Assembly (NCBI GenBank): GCA_002305265.1
Contig: DBQP01000022.1
Coordinates: 1 to 64,000 of the forward strand
From: Prevotellaceae bacterium UBA1391
GTDB lineage: Bacteria; Bacteroidota; Bacteroidia; Bacteroidales; Bacteroidaceae
Reading direction: 5' to 3'
Length of the DNA: 64,000 bases
A program made the position numbers and the translations under genes. Positions 1 through 8,900 of this stretch are shown piece by piece. The notes under the pieces were generated by a model. That model made no database searches and was not told the origin of the DNA. It saw nothing but the letters and a program-made list of their open reading frames with translations. How positions within the stretch are numbered: the stretch's first letter is position 1; every line of letters begins with the position of its first letter.

Positions 1-183
1 GTTTTATCGGACAGCAATAGTTAAAAACACGATTAAATATAATGTGACAAATGGTATTACGGAAGGATTCGTAAACAAGCTGAAAGTTGTCAAAAGGGTT
101 ATGTACGGAAGAGCAGGTTTGGAATTACTGAAGAGGAAAATGATTATGGAGAAGATACTATTCAACTAAATCGAATAAGAACC
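1..183 (+). mobile_element. Right end of an ISL3-family insertion sequence (left part outside window)
   Basis: The window opens inside an insertion sequence. It contains the end of an ISL3-type transposase followed by a short non-coding end. The element probably stops near 183: the minus strand there begins GGTTCTTATTCG, and just beyond it an interrupted receptor gene resumes recognisable sequence. The 8 bp after the end (184-191, TTTTATAT) would be the target duplication typical of ISL3, but the other copy lies outside the window. The exact end is inference. Confidence 0.6.
2..169 (+). CDS. ISL3-family transposase, C-terminal fragment
   Basis: An open frame of 55 codons enters from the window edge and ends with TAA at 169. 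It reads TNGITEGFVNKLKVVKR and then MYGRAGLELLKRK, the conserved C-terminal signature of ISL3 (IS204/IS1001/IS1096/IS1165) DDE transposases. The catalytic DDE residues lie upstream, outside the window. The protein would move the IS that has landed in the neighbouring TonB-receptor gene. Whether the full transposase is intact cannot be judged from here. Confidence 0.8.
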   Translation, partial: FYRTAIVKNTIKYNVTNGITEGFVNKLKVVKRVMYGRAGLELLKRKMIMEKILFN

Positions 184-346
184 TTTTATATTGGGAAAGA
201 GCATTGTCATCAAAGGAAATTTCTACGGGTAAGCCCCGTAAAACATCGTTCAGGGGCTTATCATTAACGACCAAATGCAGCTCTTGTGAAAAAGCTGCAA
301 TCATGCCTGTCAGGGTTATGATAAGTATAACTACAAATTTCTTCAA
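158..346 (-). pseudogene. TonB-dependent receptor (FecA-like), N-terminus only, cut by the IS
   Basis: The 62 codons begin with a signal peptide (MKKFVVILIITLTGMIAAFSQ) and an STN domain start (ELHLVVNDKPLNDVL, then VEISFDDNALSQYK), as in receptors that pair with FecR/FecI systems. After NALSQYK the reading runs into the IS end and stops at 158, so plug and barrel are missing. The start codon directly follows the fecR stop, fitting a sigma-fecR-receptor operon. The receptor would have imported a siderophore or glycan and signalled through FecR; that function is lost at this copy unless the rest lies beyond the IS. Confidence 0.75.
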
Positions 347-1132
347 TTACTTTATCTTAAATTCGATTCCGAAAGGAGTGCCTACTATTTTAAGAACATC
401 ATTCGGATCATTTGCTTTCGTGAAATTGCCTGAATATGAGTAATCCAAATTTGAGTTTGGCAATACTTCAATGTCGTATTGTCTTTCAATTTCCTGAATT
501 ACCTCCTGCAAAGGTACGCCGACAAAAACAAATTTACCCTGTTTCCAGTTGATAGATTCCCGTGCATCGTCAATCTCCTTAGTGATAAGTTTGCCATTAT
601 CCCATAGTGCCTGCATATTGGGGGTAAGTATAACCGATTCAGATTTATCCGAAACATTCACCTTTCCGGTAAGGCAGGTTACATTAAACTTTCCGGCACG
701 GGAAAACACATTGAAACTTGTTCCAAGTACGCTGACTGTATATTGAGTTGAATGCACATCGAATTTACTTCCTTTTTCAACTTCAAAATATGCTTCTCCT
801 TTTAATTTTACATCACGAGATATAAACCACCAAAGGGGTTTGTAACTGATTTCGCTTTCGGCATTCAAATCTACTTTGGAGCCGTCGGGTAGAGCCACCG
901 CCAGATGCGAACCTCTTTCGGCAACTTCGCTTTTGGTATAGAAAAATGCTATGGAGGGTAGAATTATAGCTATTGCGGCAATAGATGCAGCAGCATAAAA
1001 CCAAACAGACCTTTTTCGGGGAGCCATTTTAATCACTTTGGGAGTGTCTTCCAGTTCCTCGAAAACAGTAGCCCAGACTTCTTCTTTGCTTTTACTCCAT
1101 TCAGGGGTTATCTTAATATCATCTGTTTTCAT
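347..1132 (-). CDS. FecR-family anti-sigma factor
   Basis: This 261-aa protein has a cytoplasmic N-terminus of about 40 residues, one membrane segment (residues 42-65, SVWFYAAASIAAIAIILPSI), a periplasmic FecR domain (about 75-175) and a C-terminal DUF4974-like domain (the last ~70 residues, around VPLQEVIQEIERQYDIEV). The family holds an ECF sigma factor at the membrane and releases it when the partner receptor binds ligand. It lies 11 bp downstream of the sigma gene. Its receptor is interrupted by an IS, so the ligand signal is probably lost. Confidence 0.9.
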   Translation of the reverse strand: MKTDDIKITPEWSKSKEEVWATVFEELEDTPKVIKMAPRKRSVWFYAAASIAAIAIILPSIAFFYTKSEVAERGSHLAVALPDGSKVDLNAESEISYKPLWWFISRDVKLKGEAYFEVEKGSKFDVHSTQYTVSVLGTSFNVFSRAGKFNVTCLTGKVNVSDKSESVILTPNMQALWDNGKLITKEIDDARESINWKQGKFVFVGVPLQEVIQEIERQYDIEVLPNSNLDYSYSGNFTKANDPNDVLKIVGTPFGIEFKIK

Positions 1133-1143
1133 ATCTTCTTTAA

Positions 1144-1632
1144 TTATAATAGTTCAGTCCTTAGAAATTGTAACGCAGCACTCATCCGCTTTTCGACAGC
1201 CTTTACGCTTATATCCAAACATCCGGCTATTTCGTGGTATTTCAGTTCATCGTTCCGGCTCATTAGGAATACTACCCTTTGTGTTTCTGGCATCTTTTCC
1301 AACGCTTTAGCATAAGTAGATGTCAGTTCTTCAAAGTTTAATTCCTCTTCGGGCGACAAAGGACTGTCATTCTGAATGGTCATGCTATTTTCATAATCCA
1401 TACGGGTTGAACTTTTTCTGTAATTGCTTATAACCATATCATTTGCTATCTTATAAAGCAAAGATTTTATATTAAAACTATCCAGTTGTTCCCGCTTCTC
1501 CCATACTTTCATAAAAACATCCTGCGCCATATCCGATGCCGCATCCGTATCGCCGCAACGATAAAAGATAAAGCTCCGAATCGTATCGAAATATTTATCG
1601 AATAACTGTTTGAACTCTGCTTTGTTTAACAT
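1144..1632 (-). CDS. RNA polymerase ECF-type sigma-70 factor
   Basis: This 162-aa protein has sigma region 2 (about residues 10-75, including FDTIRSFIFYRCGD and DMAQDVFMKVW) and region 4 (about 105-155, LEKMPETQRVVFLM with the helix-turn-helix YHEIAGCLDISVKAVEKR). That is the layout and length of Bacteroidetes ECF sigma factors paired with FecR. It would direct RNA polymerase to the receptor operon. The gene is AT-rich compared with the rest of the window, in line with acquisition by transfer together with fecR. Confidence 0.92.
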   Translation of the reverse strand: MLNKAEFKQLFDKYFDTIRSFIFYRCGDTDAASDMAQDVFMKVWEKREQLDSFNIKSLLYKIANDMVISNYRKSSTRMDYENSMTIQNDSPLSPEEELNFEELTSTYAKALEKMPETQRVVFLMSRNDELKYHEIAGCLDISVKAVEKRMSAALQFLRTELL

Positions 1633-1649
1633 CCAATTTGGACTTTATT

Positions 1650-1697
1650 TTATAACTATACCGCATGAAGATACAAATACCCTACATGGAGTTATAA
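1650..1697. repeat. Inverted repeat over the 3' end of the DHFR-like gene
   Basis: TTATAACT at 1650-1657 is mirrored by AGTTATAA at 1690-1697 with a 32-nt spacer. It overlaps the stop codon of the DHFR-like gene. No T-run follows on the minus strand, so it is not a standard terminator. Confidence 0.4.
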
Positions 1698-2222
1698 AGT
1701 TTTTTGATAATCAACTTTCAGCATACCTGAATCGTAAACTTTAGTGCCTGTTATTTTCCATTTTGATTCCTTATCCTGCCCGGGAAATAAAGGTATGCCT
1801 TTGCCTAAAATTACAGGGACATAGCAAATTTGCATTTCATCAATTAAATCCGCAGCAAGTAGCATTGAAATCAATTCTCCGCCACCAACTAACCAAATAT
1901 TTTTTCCTTCCTGATTACGAAGTTCGGAAACCGTTTCAATGATATTCTCTGTAATGAAACGTATATTTTCCTTTGCTTCCCATTCATGGTGGGAAACAAC
2001 ATAAGCCGTTTGTTCTGAATATGGCCAAATTATATCCATATTCAACATTTCACGATAAGTCCGACCGCCCATAATAACCGTATCAACCGAAGCCGATAGT
2101 TCTTTATAGCCGTAATCTGTCTTTTCAGGATTGGGAAATCCGGTAAGCCACTCTAATTCTCCACCCGGTTCTGCAATGCGTTGGTCGAGTGATGCAGCAA
2201 TGTAAAGGATAATTTTTTTCAT
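1692..2222 (-). CDS. RibD C-terminal / dihydrofolate-reductase-like protein
   Basis: Starting at 2222 (MKKIILYIAASLDQRIA) the protein is 176 aa. It matches the RibD_C / DHFR fold family: an N-terminal strand with SLDQRIA, then DTVIMGGRTY, the nucleotide-binding loop WLVGGGELISMLLAADLIDEM, and a C-terminal LFPG segment. Members reduce pyrimidine or pterin substrates with NADPH; this small stand-alone type has no settled substrate and is common on mobile elements. An upstream in-frame ATG at 2288 would add a poorly conserved extension, so 2222 is preferred. Trimethoprim resistance should not be inferred from family membership alone. Confidence 0.8.
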   Translation of the reverse strand: MKKIILYIAASLDQRIAEPGGELEWLTGFPNPEKTDYGYKELSASVDTVIMGGRTYREMLNMDIIWPYSEQTAYVVSHHEWEAKENIRFITENIIETVSELRNQEGKNIWLVGGGELISMLLAADLIDEMQICYVPVILGKGIPLFPGQDKESKWKITGTKVYDSGMLKVDYQKTL

Positions 2223-2317
2223 GTTTCTTGAATTTAAACGTTCATACCATTGCTCGCTGTACCTCAAAAAAAAGCGTGGAATCCACACAGTTCCACCGTA
2301 GGGGCACTGGTATGCCC

Positions 2318-2391
2318 ATTTTGCGAAACAGGTAACTCCACGCCATACTTAATAGTATAGCATGAACATTACACCTGTCGCCTCGCAAAAT
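2318..2391. other. Long imperfect hairpin in the leader of the DHFR-like gene
   Basis: ATTTTGCG (2318-2325) pairs with CGCAAAAT (2384-2391), and ACAGGT (2328-2333) pairs with ACCTGT (2373-2378). A further small hairpin, ATACT-TAAT-AGTAT, sits in the loop (2345-2358). The 2223-2731 gap has no open frame of note. This fold would lie in the 5' leader if transcription starts near 2479 on the minus strand. Its role is unknown. Confidence 0.45.
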
Positions 2392-2448
2392 TTTGAAAAT
2401 TACCAGTTTTCTACGATGAGACGTTCAGCGAACGTTATGTTATATCTA

Positions 2449-2465
2449 AACGGATTTAATCCGTT
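2449..2465. repeat. Perfect palindrome AACGGATT-T-AATCCGTT
   Basis: Eight-base arms surround a single T, just upstream of the DHFR-like leader hairpin. It could be an operator or the stem of a recombination site; nothing in the sequence decides between these. Confidence 0.5.
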
Positions 2466-2485
2466 AAAATTCTATATTTCTGATG

Positions 2486-2493
2486 CAAAGATA
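2486..2493 (-). promoter_or_regulatory. Candidate -7 element (TATCTTTG) for the DHFR-like gene
   Basis: The minus strand reads TATCTTTG, matching TAnnTTTG. The nearest TTTG upstream (2521-2524) is 27 bp away, longer than the usual 19-21, so the match is partial. Confidence 0.35.
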
Positions 2494-2619
2494 GTGATTC
2501 CTTGAGAATAGTAGAAATTTCAAAACCACATATTTACACATACATTGTACCAATATGTTAAATGGCTAAATGAAAGAGATTGCAGAAGCAAGAGGGGAAA
2601 AGAATAATATATGTGAATG

Positions 2620-2650
2620 TTGGCAATATGTAGATTATTTAGTACCTTTA
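2620..2650 (+). promoter_or_regulatory. Orphan Bacteroidetes-type promoter
   Basis: TTGG (2620-2623), 19 bp, then TACCTTTA (2643-2650) is a near-consensus promoter pointing right. No gene follows in that direction; it runs into the 3' end of the integrase gene on the opposite strand. It may be a remnant separated from its gene when the element was rearranged. Confidence 0.45.
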
Positions 2651-2731
2651 CACCAAGTTAAGTCGCTCTTAATGTATTGTTGAAAACGAAGCTAATCAGC
2701 GAATAATGATAGCTGGTTTCTAAATCGTTAC

Positions 2732-4846
2732 CTATCTGCAAATTTGACTTTGCAATGCACTGAAATACAACTTATTGGAATATTTCATATGTCTTGAGAC
2801 ATGGTAGGTCACATGCTTGCTGATACCTGCCGCACGGCTCCATTCCGGGATGCAGTCGTAGTTCTTACTTGGCAGTGTTGGAAACACATTGTCCTCGTCA
2901 CTTGCAGATCCACGCTCAGGCATCCAACGAAGGGCTTGCTTGTTGAGAGGAAGATAGAGAGGCTGCTTGGTCTTGTACTGTAATATCTCAACTCGTGTCT
3001 TGTCACCCTCGGTGATGATGTTCTTCCACTTCAAACTCTTCACGTCACTGATACGGAGTCCGCAGAAGCATGAAAACAGAAATGCCGCCTTGATATCCTC
3101 ACGCTTGCAAGGGGTGTCAATCAGTCTCTTCACCTCGTCAACGGTCAGATATTCTCGCTTGGTGCCGCCACCTTTCAGAACATCCATGCGAAGACGCAAT
3201 ACGGGATTGTCGTCCATTATCTCTTCCTCAATAGCCATATTGAAGGCAGCTTTGAGGCATTTGAGATAGTTCATCACCGTGGATTTGGACGGATGGGTGT
3301 GCTTGTAGGTGATATAGTCGTTCAACAAAAACACCATGAAACCATTGCAGTATTCCTTGGTCATCTCTGCGAGTGTCACGTTTGGCGAGTGTTCTCTCAC
3401 TGCATTCAGCACGCTGTTCACCCAGTTTCGGGCAGATTGCCTTCCTCGCTCCACTTGTGCGTCACGGAATATCTCCAACCAATCCACAAGTCGCATTTTG
3501 ATTCTCGACTTGTCTTTGAGCCCTGCGATGCCGTTAGTGATGCTCATGATGCGTTGTGCCTTGATGGCATACACCGCTTGCATCGTCTGCTTGTTCTGCT
3601 CCTTGGCAGCTGCATCAACCTCTGGAATGAGATAAAGGCGCAGATAGTCGTAGGTGCGGCGACCGTTGACATTGATGGATAGATAGACCGACTTGTTGCC
3701 GTTGGCAAGTTCCTTGAAGCGGATTCTCACAGGTTCCTTGGTCTTGGAATTTCTCTTGCGTTCAGTCTCGGCAACGGCAATCTCTGTTTTCACTTTCTTG
3801 GTGGCAAGATACTCCTTGTATTTGTCCACGTTGGCATCGGGATCTTCCCCATGCGGCTTGTAGCCTCTTCTGCCGACACGCTTCTCGAAGGTTCCGTCCT
3901 TCAATGCCTTCATGCGTTCCTTGGCCTTTTTCTCAGCTTCTTTCCAAATTTCCTTGTGTTTCTCCTCGCTGTCATCCTTACGCAGATAAAGACCGACCGA
4001 CTCATAGGCACGTTGTCCCTTACCATAATATATATCAAGGAAGAGGGAACGGTCTCCATTGCGCATCTTGCGACTACGGACTATCACAGAACTGGTATAT
4101 TCCTCGATTTTCTCCACTTGGTTCAGCTCGTCAGAAGGATCTGTGAAAGTCTCTCCATTGACAACCTCTCGCATCTTGCGTTCTTTCAGACGCTCTGCCG
4201 TCTCCATGACCAAGGCATTATTCTGCTTGTCTGCTTCGGTAATCTCTGGATTGATATAGAGCTTCAGAAACTCGTACTTACGCTCACCATTATAATATAT
4301 GTCGAAGTAGAGCGACTTGCTGCCGTTGGCAAGGTTCTTGAAACGAAGAGTGACAGCTTCACGCTTGTTGGGTCTGCCTCTATGTTTTTTGATTGTTCCG
4401 TCTATGGCTCTGTCCTCACCGTCATCGTCAATAAACTTCCATTGGTGTCCTTCTCTGCCCGAAACAGCTCCGACAACTTCGTTTGCCTCACTTTCCTTTC
4501 CCTTGGCACCTTTGCCGTTTTTAGCACTGCCGACTTTTTCTTTCTTGCTTAAACGTGCAGTCTTCTTGCTTGTAGTTGTTGTAGAAGCAGGATGCTCCAA
4601 GGAAGCCTTCACTGTTTCCAACTTTCCAGACAGGATTTCTTGCACTCGCTGGTTCTTGATAGCTTCTGCCTTCTGCAAGGTCTCGGCATTGACAGCCTTA
4701 GCCTTGTCATCGTCCTCAGGAAGCAGATAAAGCTTCAAGAACTCATACGACCTCTTTCCACTTTTGTAAGTGTCGAGATAAATCGACTTTGTGCCATTCG
4801 CCAAATCCTTGTAGCGTATGCGCACAGGTTCATTGTTACTTCTCAT
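2732..4846 (-). CDS. Tyrosine recombinase with four arm-binding repeats, catalytic C-terminus missing
   Basis: This 704-aa protein carries four related arm DNA-binding modules at about residues 7-72, 164-229, 253-317 and 372-436, each with a LANGxKSxYLDxY-like core and LKLY. Lysine-rich linkers separate them. A SAM-like core-binding domain (about 450-555) and the start of the catalytic domain follow: Arg598 in CGLRISD, Lys627, and the HVSR box at 682-685. After RHMKYS the sequence leaves the family and stops at 704, so the final His/Trp and the nucleophilic Tyr are absent. Related Bacteroidetes integrases normally have one arm module and about 400 aa. As seen it should not cut DNA, though it could still bind att-type sites. 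Confidence 0.85.
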   Translation of the reverse strand: MRSNNEPVRIRYKDLANGTKSIYLDTYKSGKRSYEFLKLYLLPEDDDKAKAVNAETLQKAEAIKNQRVQEILSGKLETVKASLEHPASTTTTSKKTARLSKKEKVGSAKNGKGAKGKESEANEVVGAVSGREGHQWKFIDDDGEDRAIDGTIKKHRGRPNKREAVTLRFKNLANGSKSLYFDIYYNGERKYEFLKLYINPEITEADKQNNALVMETAERLKERKMREVVNGETFTDPSDELNQVEKIEEYTSSVIVRSRKMRNGDRSLFLDIYYGKGQRAYESVGLYLRKDDSEEKHKEIWKEAEKKAKERMKALKDGTFEKRVGRRGYKPHGEDPDANVDKYKEYLATKKVKTEIAVAETERKRNSKTKEPVRIRFKELANGNKSVYLSINVNGRRTYDYLRLYLIPEVDAAAKEQNKQTMQAVYAIKAQRIMSITNGIAGLKDKSRIKMRLVDWLEIFRDAQVERGRQSARNWVNSVLNAVREHSPNVTLAEMTKEYCNGFMVFLLNDYITYKHTHPSKSTVMNYLKCLKAAFNMAIEEEIMDDNPVLRLRMDVLKGGGTKREYLTVDEVKRLIDTPCKREDIKAAFLFSCFCGLRISDVKSLKWKNIITEGDKTRVEILQYKTKQPLYLPLNKQALRWMPERGSASDEDNVFPTLPSKNYDCIPEWSRAAGISKHVTYHVSRHMKYSNKLYFSALQSQICR

Positions 4847-4903
4847 GTTACTTTGTTATTTATTCTACTTATTATCATTTTGCGAGATTTGTTACTCACG
4901 GTG

Positions 4904-4911
4904 CAAAGATA
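4904..4911 (-). promoter_or_regulatory. -7 element (TATCTTTG) of the integrase gene
   Basis: The minus strand reads TATCTTTG 58 bp upstream of the integrase start. A TTTG lies further up but at 24 bp rather than 19-21 bp, so only the -7 box is well supported. Confidence 0.5.
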
Positions 4912-5175
4912 CGAAAAATAATTGGATTTGTTACCCAAAACAAGAACCAATTACGAACCATTAACTATAATAAATTATGAAATCAAATAGTAGAGTAACA
5001 AACAAATAACAAAATACACATCATGCCAAACACCTGCTATATGCTGTATATATTAGCATTTACGCACATTTTCTTGTCTTTTCAAATGTTGCATGAGATT
5101 TGACTGCGTATTGGCTAGGATTGTTCAGGAAAAAGCTGCGCGGACGTGGTTAGGCCCATGTATGGAAAGACCGGC
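4912..5175. other. Junction between AT-rich island and GC-rich chromosome
   Basis: Composition changes from AT-rich (to about 5090) to GC-rich (from about 5130). No gene is visible. The island edge probably lies here. No copy of the tRNA-Leu 3' end is seen on the island side, so the tRNA is not obviously the attachment site. Confidence 0.4.
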
Positions 5176-5225
5176 AAAAACAGCAGGCAGACGATCTGAA
5201 AAAAGACCGTCTGCCTGCTGTTTTT
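5176..5225. terminator. Strong bidirectional hairpin terminator
   Basis: An 18-bp arm at 5176-5193 (starting AAAAACAGCAGGCAGACG) is mirrored at 5208-5225. The A-run on the left and the T-run on the right make it suitable as an intrinsic terminator in both directions. It sits between the island integrase and tRNA-Leu. Confidence 0.7.
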
Positions 5226-5368
5226 GCTCGCGGAACGCATGCGGTGCGGCATGGGATGGCTGCATGAACGCTTTGACGCTGTCAAAAGAAGGCATCGATG
5301 GGCCACAGGAAGGGCTTGAAAACGGAGCGCCAGGCAAGGATGTGTCGGCTGGAATCCACTAAAAACAC

Positions 5369-5396
5369 GAGGGGATAGTTTTCAAGCCATCCCCTC
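5369..5396 (-). terminator. Terminator downstream of tRNA-Leu
   Basis: GAGGGGAT / ATCCCCTC form an 8-bp stem just past the tRNA 3' end, followed on the minus strand by a T-rich tract (GTGTTTTTAG). Confidence 0.7.
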
Positions 5397-5400
5397 TTCG

Positions 5401-5482
5401 TGCGCCTGACAGGACTCGAACCTGCACGTCGTGAGACACCAGATCCTAAGTCTGGCGCGTCTACCAATTTCGCCACAAGCGC
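5401..5482 (-). tRNA. tRNA-Leu (anticodon UAG)
   Basis: On the minus strand the acceptor arm GCGCTTG (5482 downward) pairs with CAGGCGC, followed by discriminator A at 5401. The D-arm has AATTGGTAGAC. The anticodon stem CCAGA/TCTGG encloses the loop CTTAGGA, giving anticodon TAG. The variable arm is long (class II) and the T-arm has GGTTCGAGTCC. The 82-nt length without an encoded CCA fits bacterial tRNA-Leu. It reads codon CUA and, by wobble, other CUN codons. Confidence 0.95.
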
Positions 5483-5965
5483 AAAAGCAGCTGCAAAGGT
5501 ACAGAAAATTCAGCATATCGGCATCATTCCGCAGTGAAAACTTCGAGGGAAAGCGCAGAGGAGACTGTGGAAAGGATGTTTGGAAATGATAAGTTTCAAC
5601 TGAGTTTTTGAAAAAAAACGTGCAGGACAATAGTATTTTTTAAAATAATTTGTAATTTTGCAAGCGAGAATACCGAGTCACACCATCAACAACACAGCAT
5701 TCCATTACTGCACATACCAGACAGTTACGACGAAAAGAGGCTTCATGAAGACTGCTAACGGCCTCAAGGAATGCGAAGACATCTATAGAATCCGGAGGAA
5801 TGCCCATTTCTCCCCCATGCTGCATCATCACATTGGAATCCGGCTGAACGGACGATTACGCATCCATAGGTATGAATCTTCCGATGCCTCACACTTCACT
5901 CCGAGTTGCTCGGACCTTAAAGTTGTGTGCGCTTCCAAGAACTAACTACTAATTAACAAAAATAC
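5483..5965. other. Leader region of the PL11 gene
   Basis: A TAATTTTG box at 5653-5660 is the best promoter candidate, though no good -33 motif is spaced correctly. This would give a leader of about 300 nt, which ends in a small hairpin (TCCGAG-TTG-CTCGGA, 5900-5914). An open frame at 5658-5945 has no recognisable protein features and is more likely untranslated leader. Confidence 0.4.
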
Positions 5966-8900
5966 ATGAAGAAACGTTACTTACATCTTCTTGCTGCTGC
6001 CCTTGTATTGGCAACAGCGCATGCTCAGCGTCCGACGGACCGCCTCGACCGCGGTCTTGTTGCCGTCTCTTCGGGCAGCGGCTACCTGCTCAGCTGGCGC
6101 ATCTTCGGCGAGGAATACTACAACACTCGCTACAACCTCTACCGCAACGGCGTGAAAGTGAATGACGAGCCGCTTCGTATCTCCAATTATCTCGACAACA
6201 GCGGTAGTTCGACGGCACAATATCAAGTGGCCGCAGTGGTCAATGGCGTGGAGCAAGAGAAGTGCAAAACAGTTGTTCCGTGGACAGCCAAAGACGTCAA
6301 CGGCAACCCCTACTATGAATTCAATGTGAAGAGCGTGACCGGACGAGATGGCGCCGACGCGACGTCGAACTACACGCTCAATGACATTTCGCTGGGAGAT
6401 GTCGACGGCGACGGCGTGAGCGAGTTCATCGTGAAGCGAAACAGCGGCAATGCGCACGACACAGCCAACAAGACAACGTTCCACATGCTGGAATGCTACA
6501 ACATCAAAGGCGCCCGTCTGTGGTACATCGACCTCGGACCGAACATGCTTTCCGGAGCCGACGAGCAGTACGACATCGTGTTCTACGACTGGGACGGTGA
6601 CGGACGCGCGGAAGGATTGCTACGAGGTGCCGACAACATGATCATCCATACAGCCGACGGGACGTCCATCAACATCGGCGACATGAACGTGGACACACGC
6701 TGGAACGGTATCGAATACACCAGCACCGGCGCTGAATATCTGCTGTATCTGGACGGCGAGACAGGCGTCCCCTATCAGATCGGGCCCACCTCACACCCCA
6801 ACTACATGGACTATCCGCTCACCCGCGGGCTGGATTCCGACTGGGGCACGGGCATCATTGGACACCGATCGACGAAGCATTATTTCGGTGCACCTTTCCT
6901 GGACGGACGCCATGCCAGCATCTTCCTCGGGCGTGGAGCCTACACCAAGCACAAGATGGCGGCTTTTGACGTCAACCCGATTACGCATCAGCTCACACAA
7001 CGATGGTATTGGACAAGCGACGGACTCGACTCCTCATGGTTCGGCAACGGCTACCACAACTATTCCATCGCCGATGTCGATATGGACGGACGCGACGAAA
7101 TCGCTTTTGGTTCCATGGTCATCGACGACAATGGAAAGGGCTTGTCGACAACCGGACTGGGGCACGGCGACGCCCAGCACACCACAGATCTCGACCCCTA
7201 CCGCAAGGGACTGGAGTTCTTCGGGTGCAATGAAACCAGTCCGAACATGAACTACCGCAACTCCACGACCTCCGAAATATATTTCCGCTCTCAAGGATCG
7301 GCGGACGATGGACGCGCGCTCATCGGCAACTTCTCGGACAAATATCCGGGCAGCCTCGGACGTTCGGTCAACACGGGCATGTTTTCTTCCGTCGCTGACC
7401 GCGAGATTCCGAACAGCGGAGCCGACATCGCATGGAGCGACCTGAACTTCCGCATCTATTGGGACGGCGACTTGCTGGACGAGGTGCTCAACAGTCCGGG
7501 AACGGAGCGCGAGGCAAAAATCGAGAAACCCGGCACCGGACGTATCTTCACCTCCTGGGGATGTCAGATGAACAACTGGTCGAAAAACAATCCGGGAGCG
7601 CAAGGCGACATCCTTGGCGACTGGCGCGAGGAAATCATACTGCGCGCCAACGGCAATACTTCCATTCGCATCTACACTACGCCGCACGTCACTTCCTATC
7701 GCATTCCCACACTCTGGCACGACCATCAGTACCGTCAGGCCATGGTGTGGCAGAGCATCGGATACAATCAGCCGCCGCACAAAAGCTATTTCCTCGGCGC
7801 CATGGAAGGCCTCACGGTGGCACCTCCGCCACTGACCAATACCGGCCGCACGGAAATTCTGAACGGCGGCAGCATTTCTACTGCGCACAACGGACTCACC
7901 ACGCTTGTGGCTGAAACCAACGACACGCACGTCAGCATTGCCGCAGGCGCCAATCCTGCTGTTGCCGTCTTCAACGTTCCCTCATGGACGCAGGGCAGCA
8001 ACAACAATAAAGCCATCACGACACTTTACTACACCTGCACCGTCAGCGGCGATCCGCTGACAGGCGAGACGCGTCTGGTGAAGCAAGGCGAAGGCACGCT
8101 CGTGATGCCCAAGGGCGTTCATGCCTATACCGGCAACACCGACGTTTGGGGCGGAACACTTTCCTTCGACGGTCAGCTGCCCAACTCCTACCTCTGGCTC
8201 AACCGCTTCGCGAAGCTCAACTCGAATGGAGGCGCATTCCGGAGCATCCATGCCGACTATGCTGCTGAAATCCGCCCAGGCGGCGAAGGCAGCATTGGCG
8301 AACTCTCAGCCGACACGCTCGACCTCGGCTTCGGCAGCCGCGTGGTGTTCGACATCAACGGAGAGGCATTTACGTCAGACGCCATCAACGTGAAGACACT
8401 CATCATCCGCACGCAGAACTGGGAATACGGGCCGAAATACAACACGCCGGTCTTCGAGTTCGTCAATGCGTCGTCGACACTTGCCGAAGGCCGCTATGCG
8501 CTCGGAAGCGTCGGGAATATTGCCTCGGGCTCGCTCTCAAGCATTCGAATCGAGGGACTGACGTCCACCCGCAAGATCAGCCTGGAACTTTCCGACGGGC
8601 AGCTCTTCCTCGTCGTCGAGGGATTGCGCCCAGCTGACAGCGTCGTGTGGAAAGGACAAGCCAGCACGCTGTGGGACCTGGCTTCGTCTACCAACTTCAC
8701 GCTGGCTTCCAATCCTTCTGCTGAGTCCATCTTCGTCACAGGCGACAAGGTCCGCTTCGACGACACCGCCAGCCAGTTCAGCGTTCAACTCAACTCCGAA
8801 CTAATAGCCGACTCCGTCATCGTCGACAATACGACAGACTACAGCTTTGCAGGAAAAGGTACGATTGCAGGCCTCACCACGCTCGTCAAGCGCGGCACCG

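Noticed and set aside
1692..2222. Trimethoprim-resistance dihydrofolate reductase
   Set aside because: The fold is RibD_C-like; the sequence lacks features that would mark a dfr resistance allele.
2300..2465. Integron attC site next to the DHFR-like gene
   Set aside because: GTTATGT near 2435 and the hairpin are suggestive, but no matching R'' box pairs with it and the position relative to the gene's 3' end is wrong.
5401..5482. tRNA-Leu as the attachment site of the island
   Set aside because: The integrase faces the tRNA 3' end, but GC-rich host-like DNA and two terminators lie between them and no duplicate of the tRNA end is seen in 1-5400.
5658..5945. 95-codon frame before the PL11 gene
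   Set aside because: No signal peptide, domain or sensible composition; it lies in the predicted leader of the PL11 gene.
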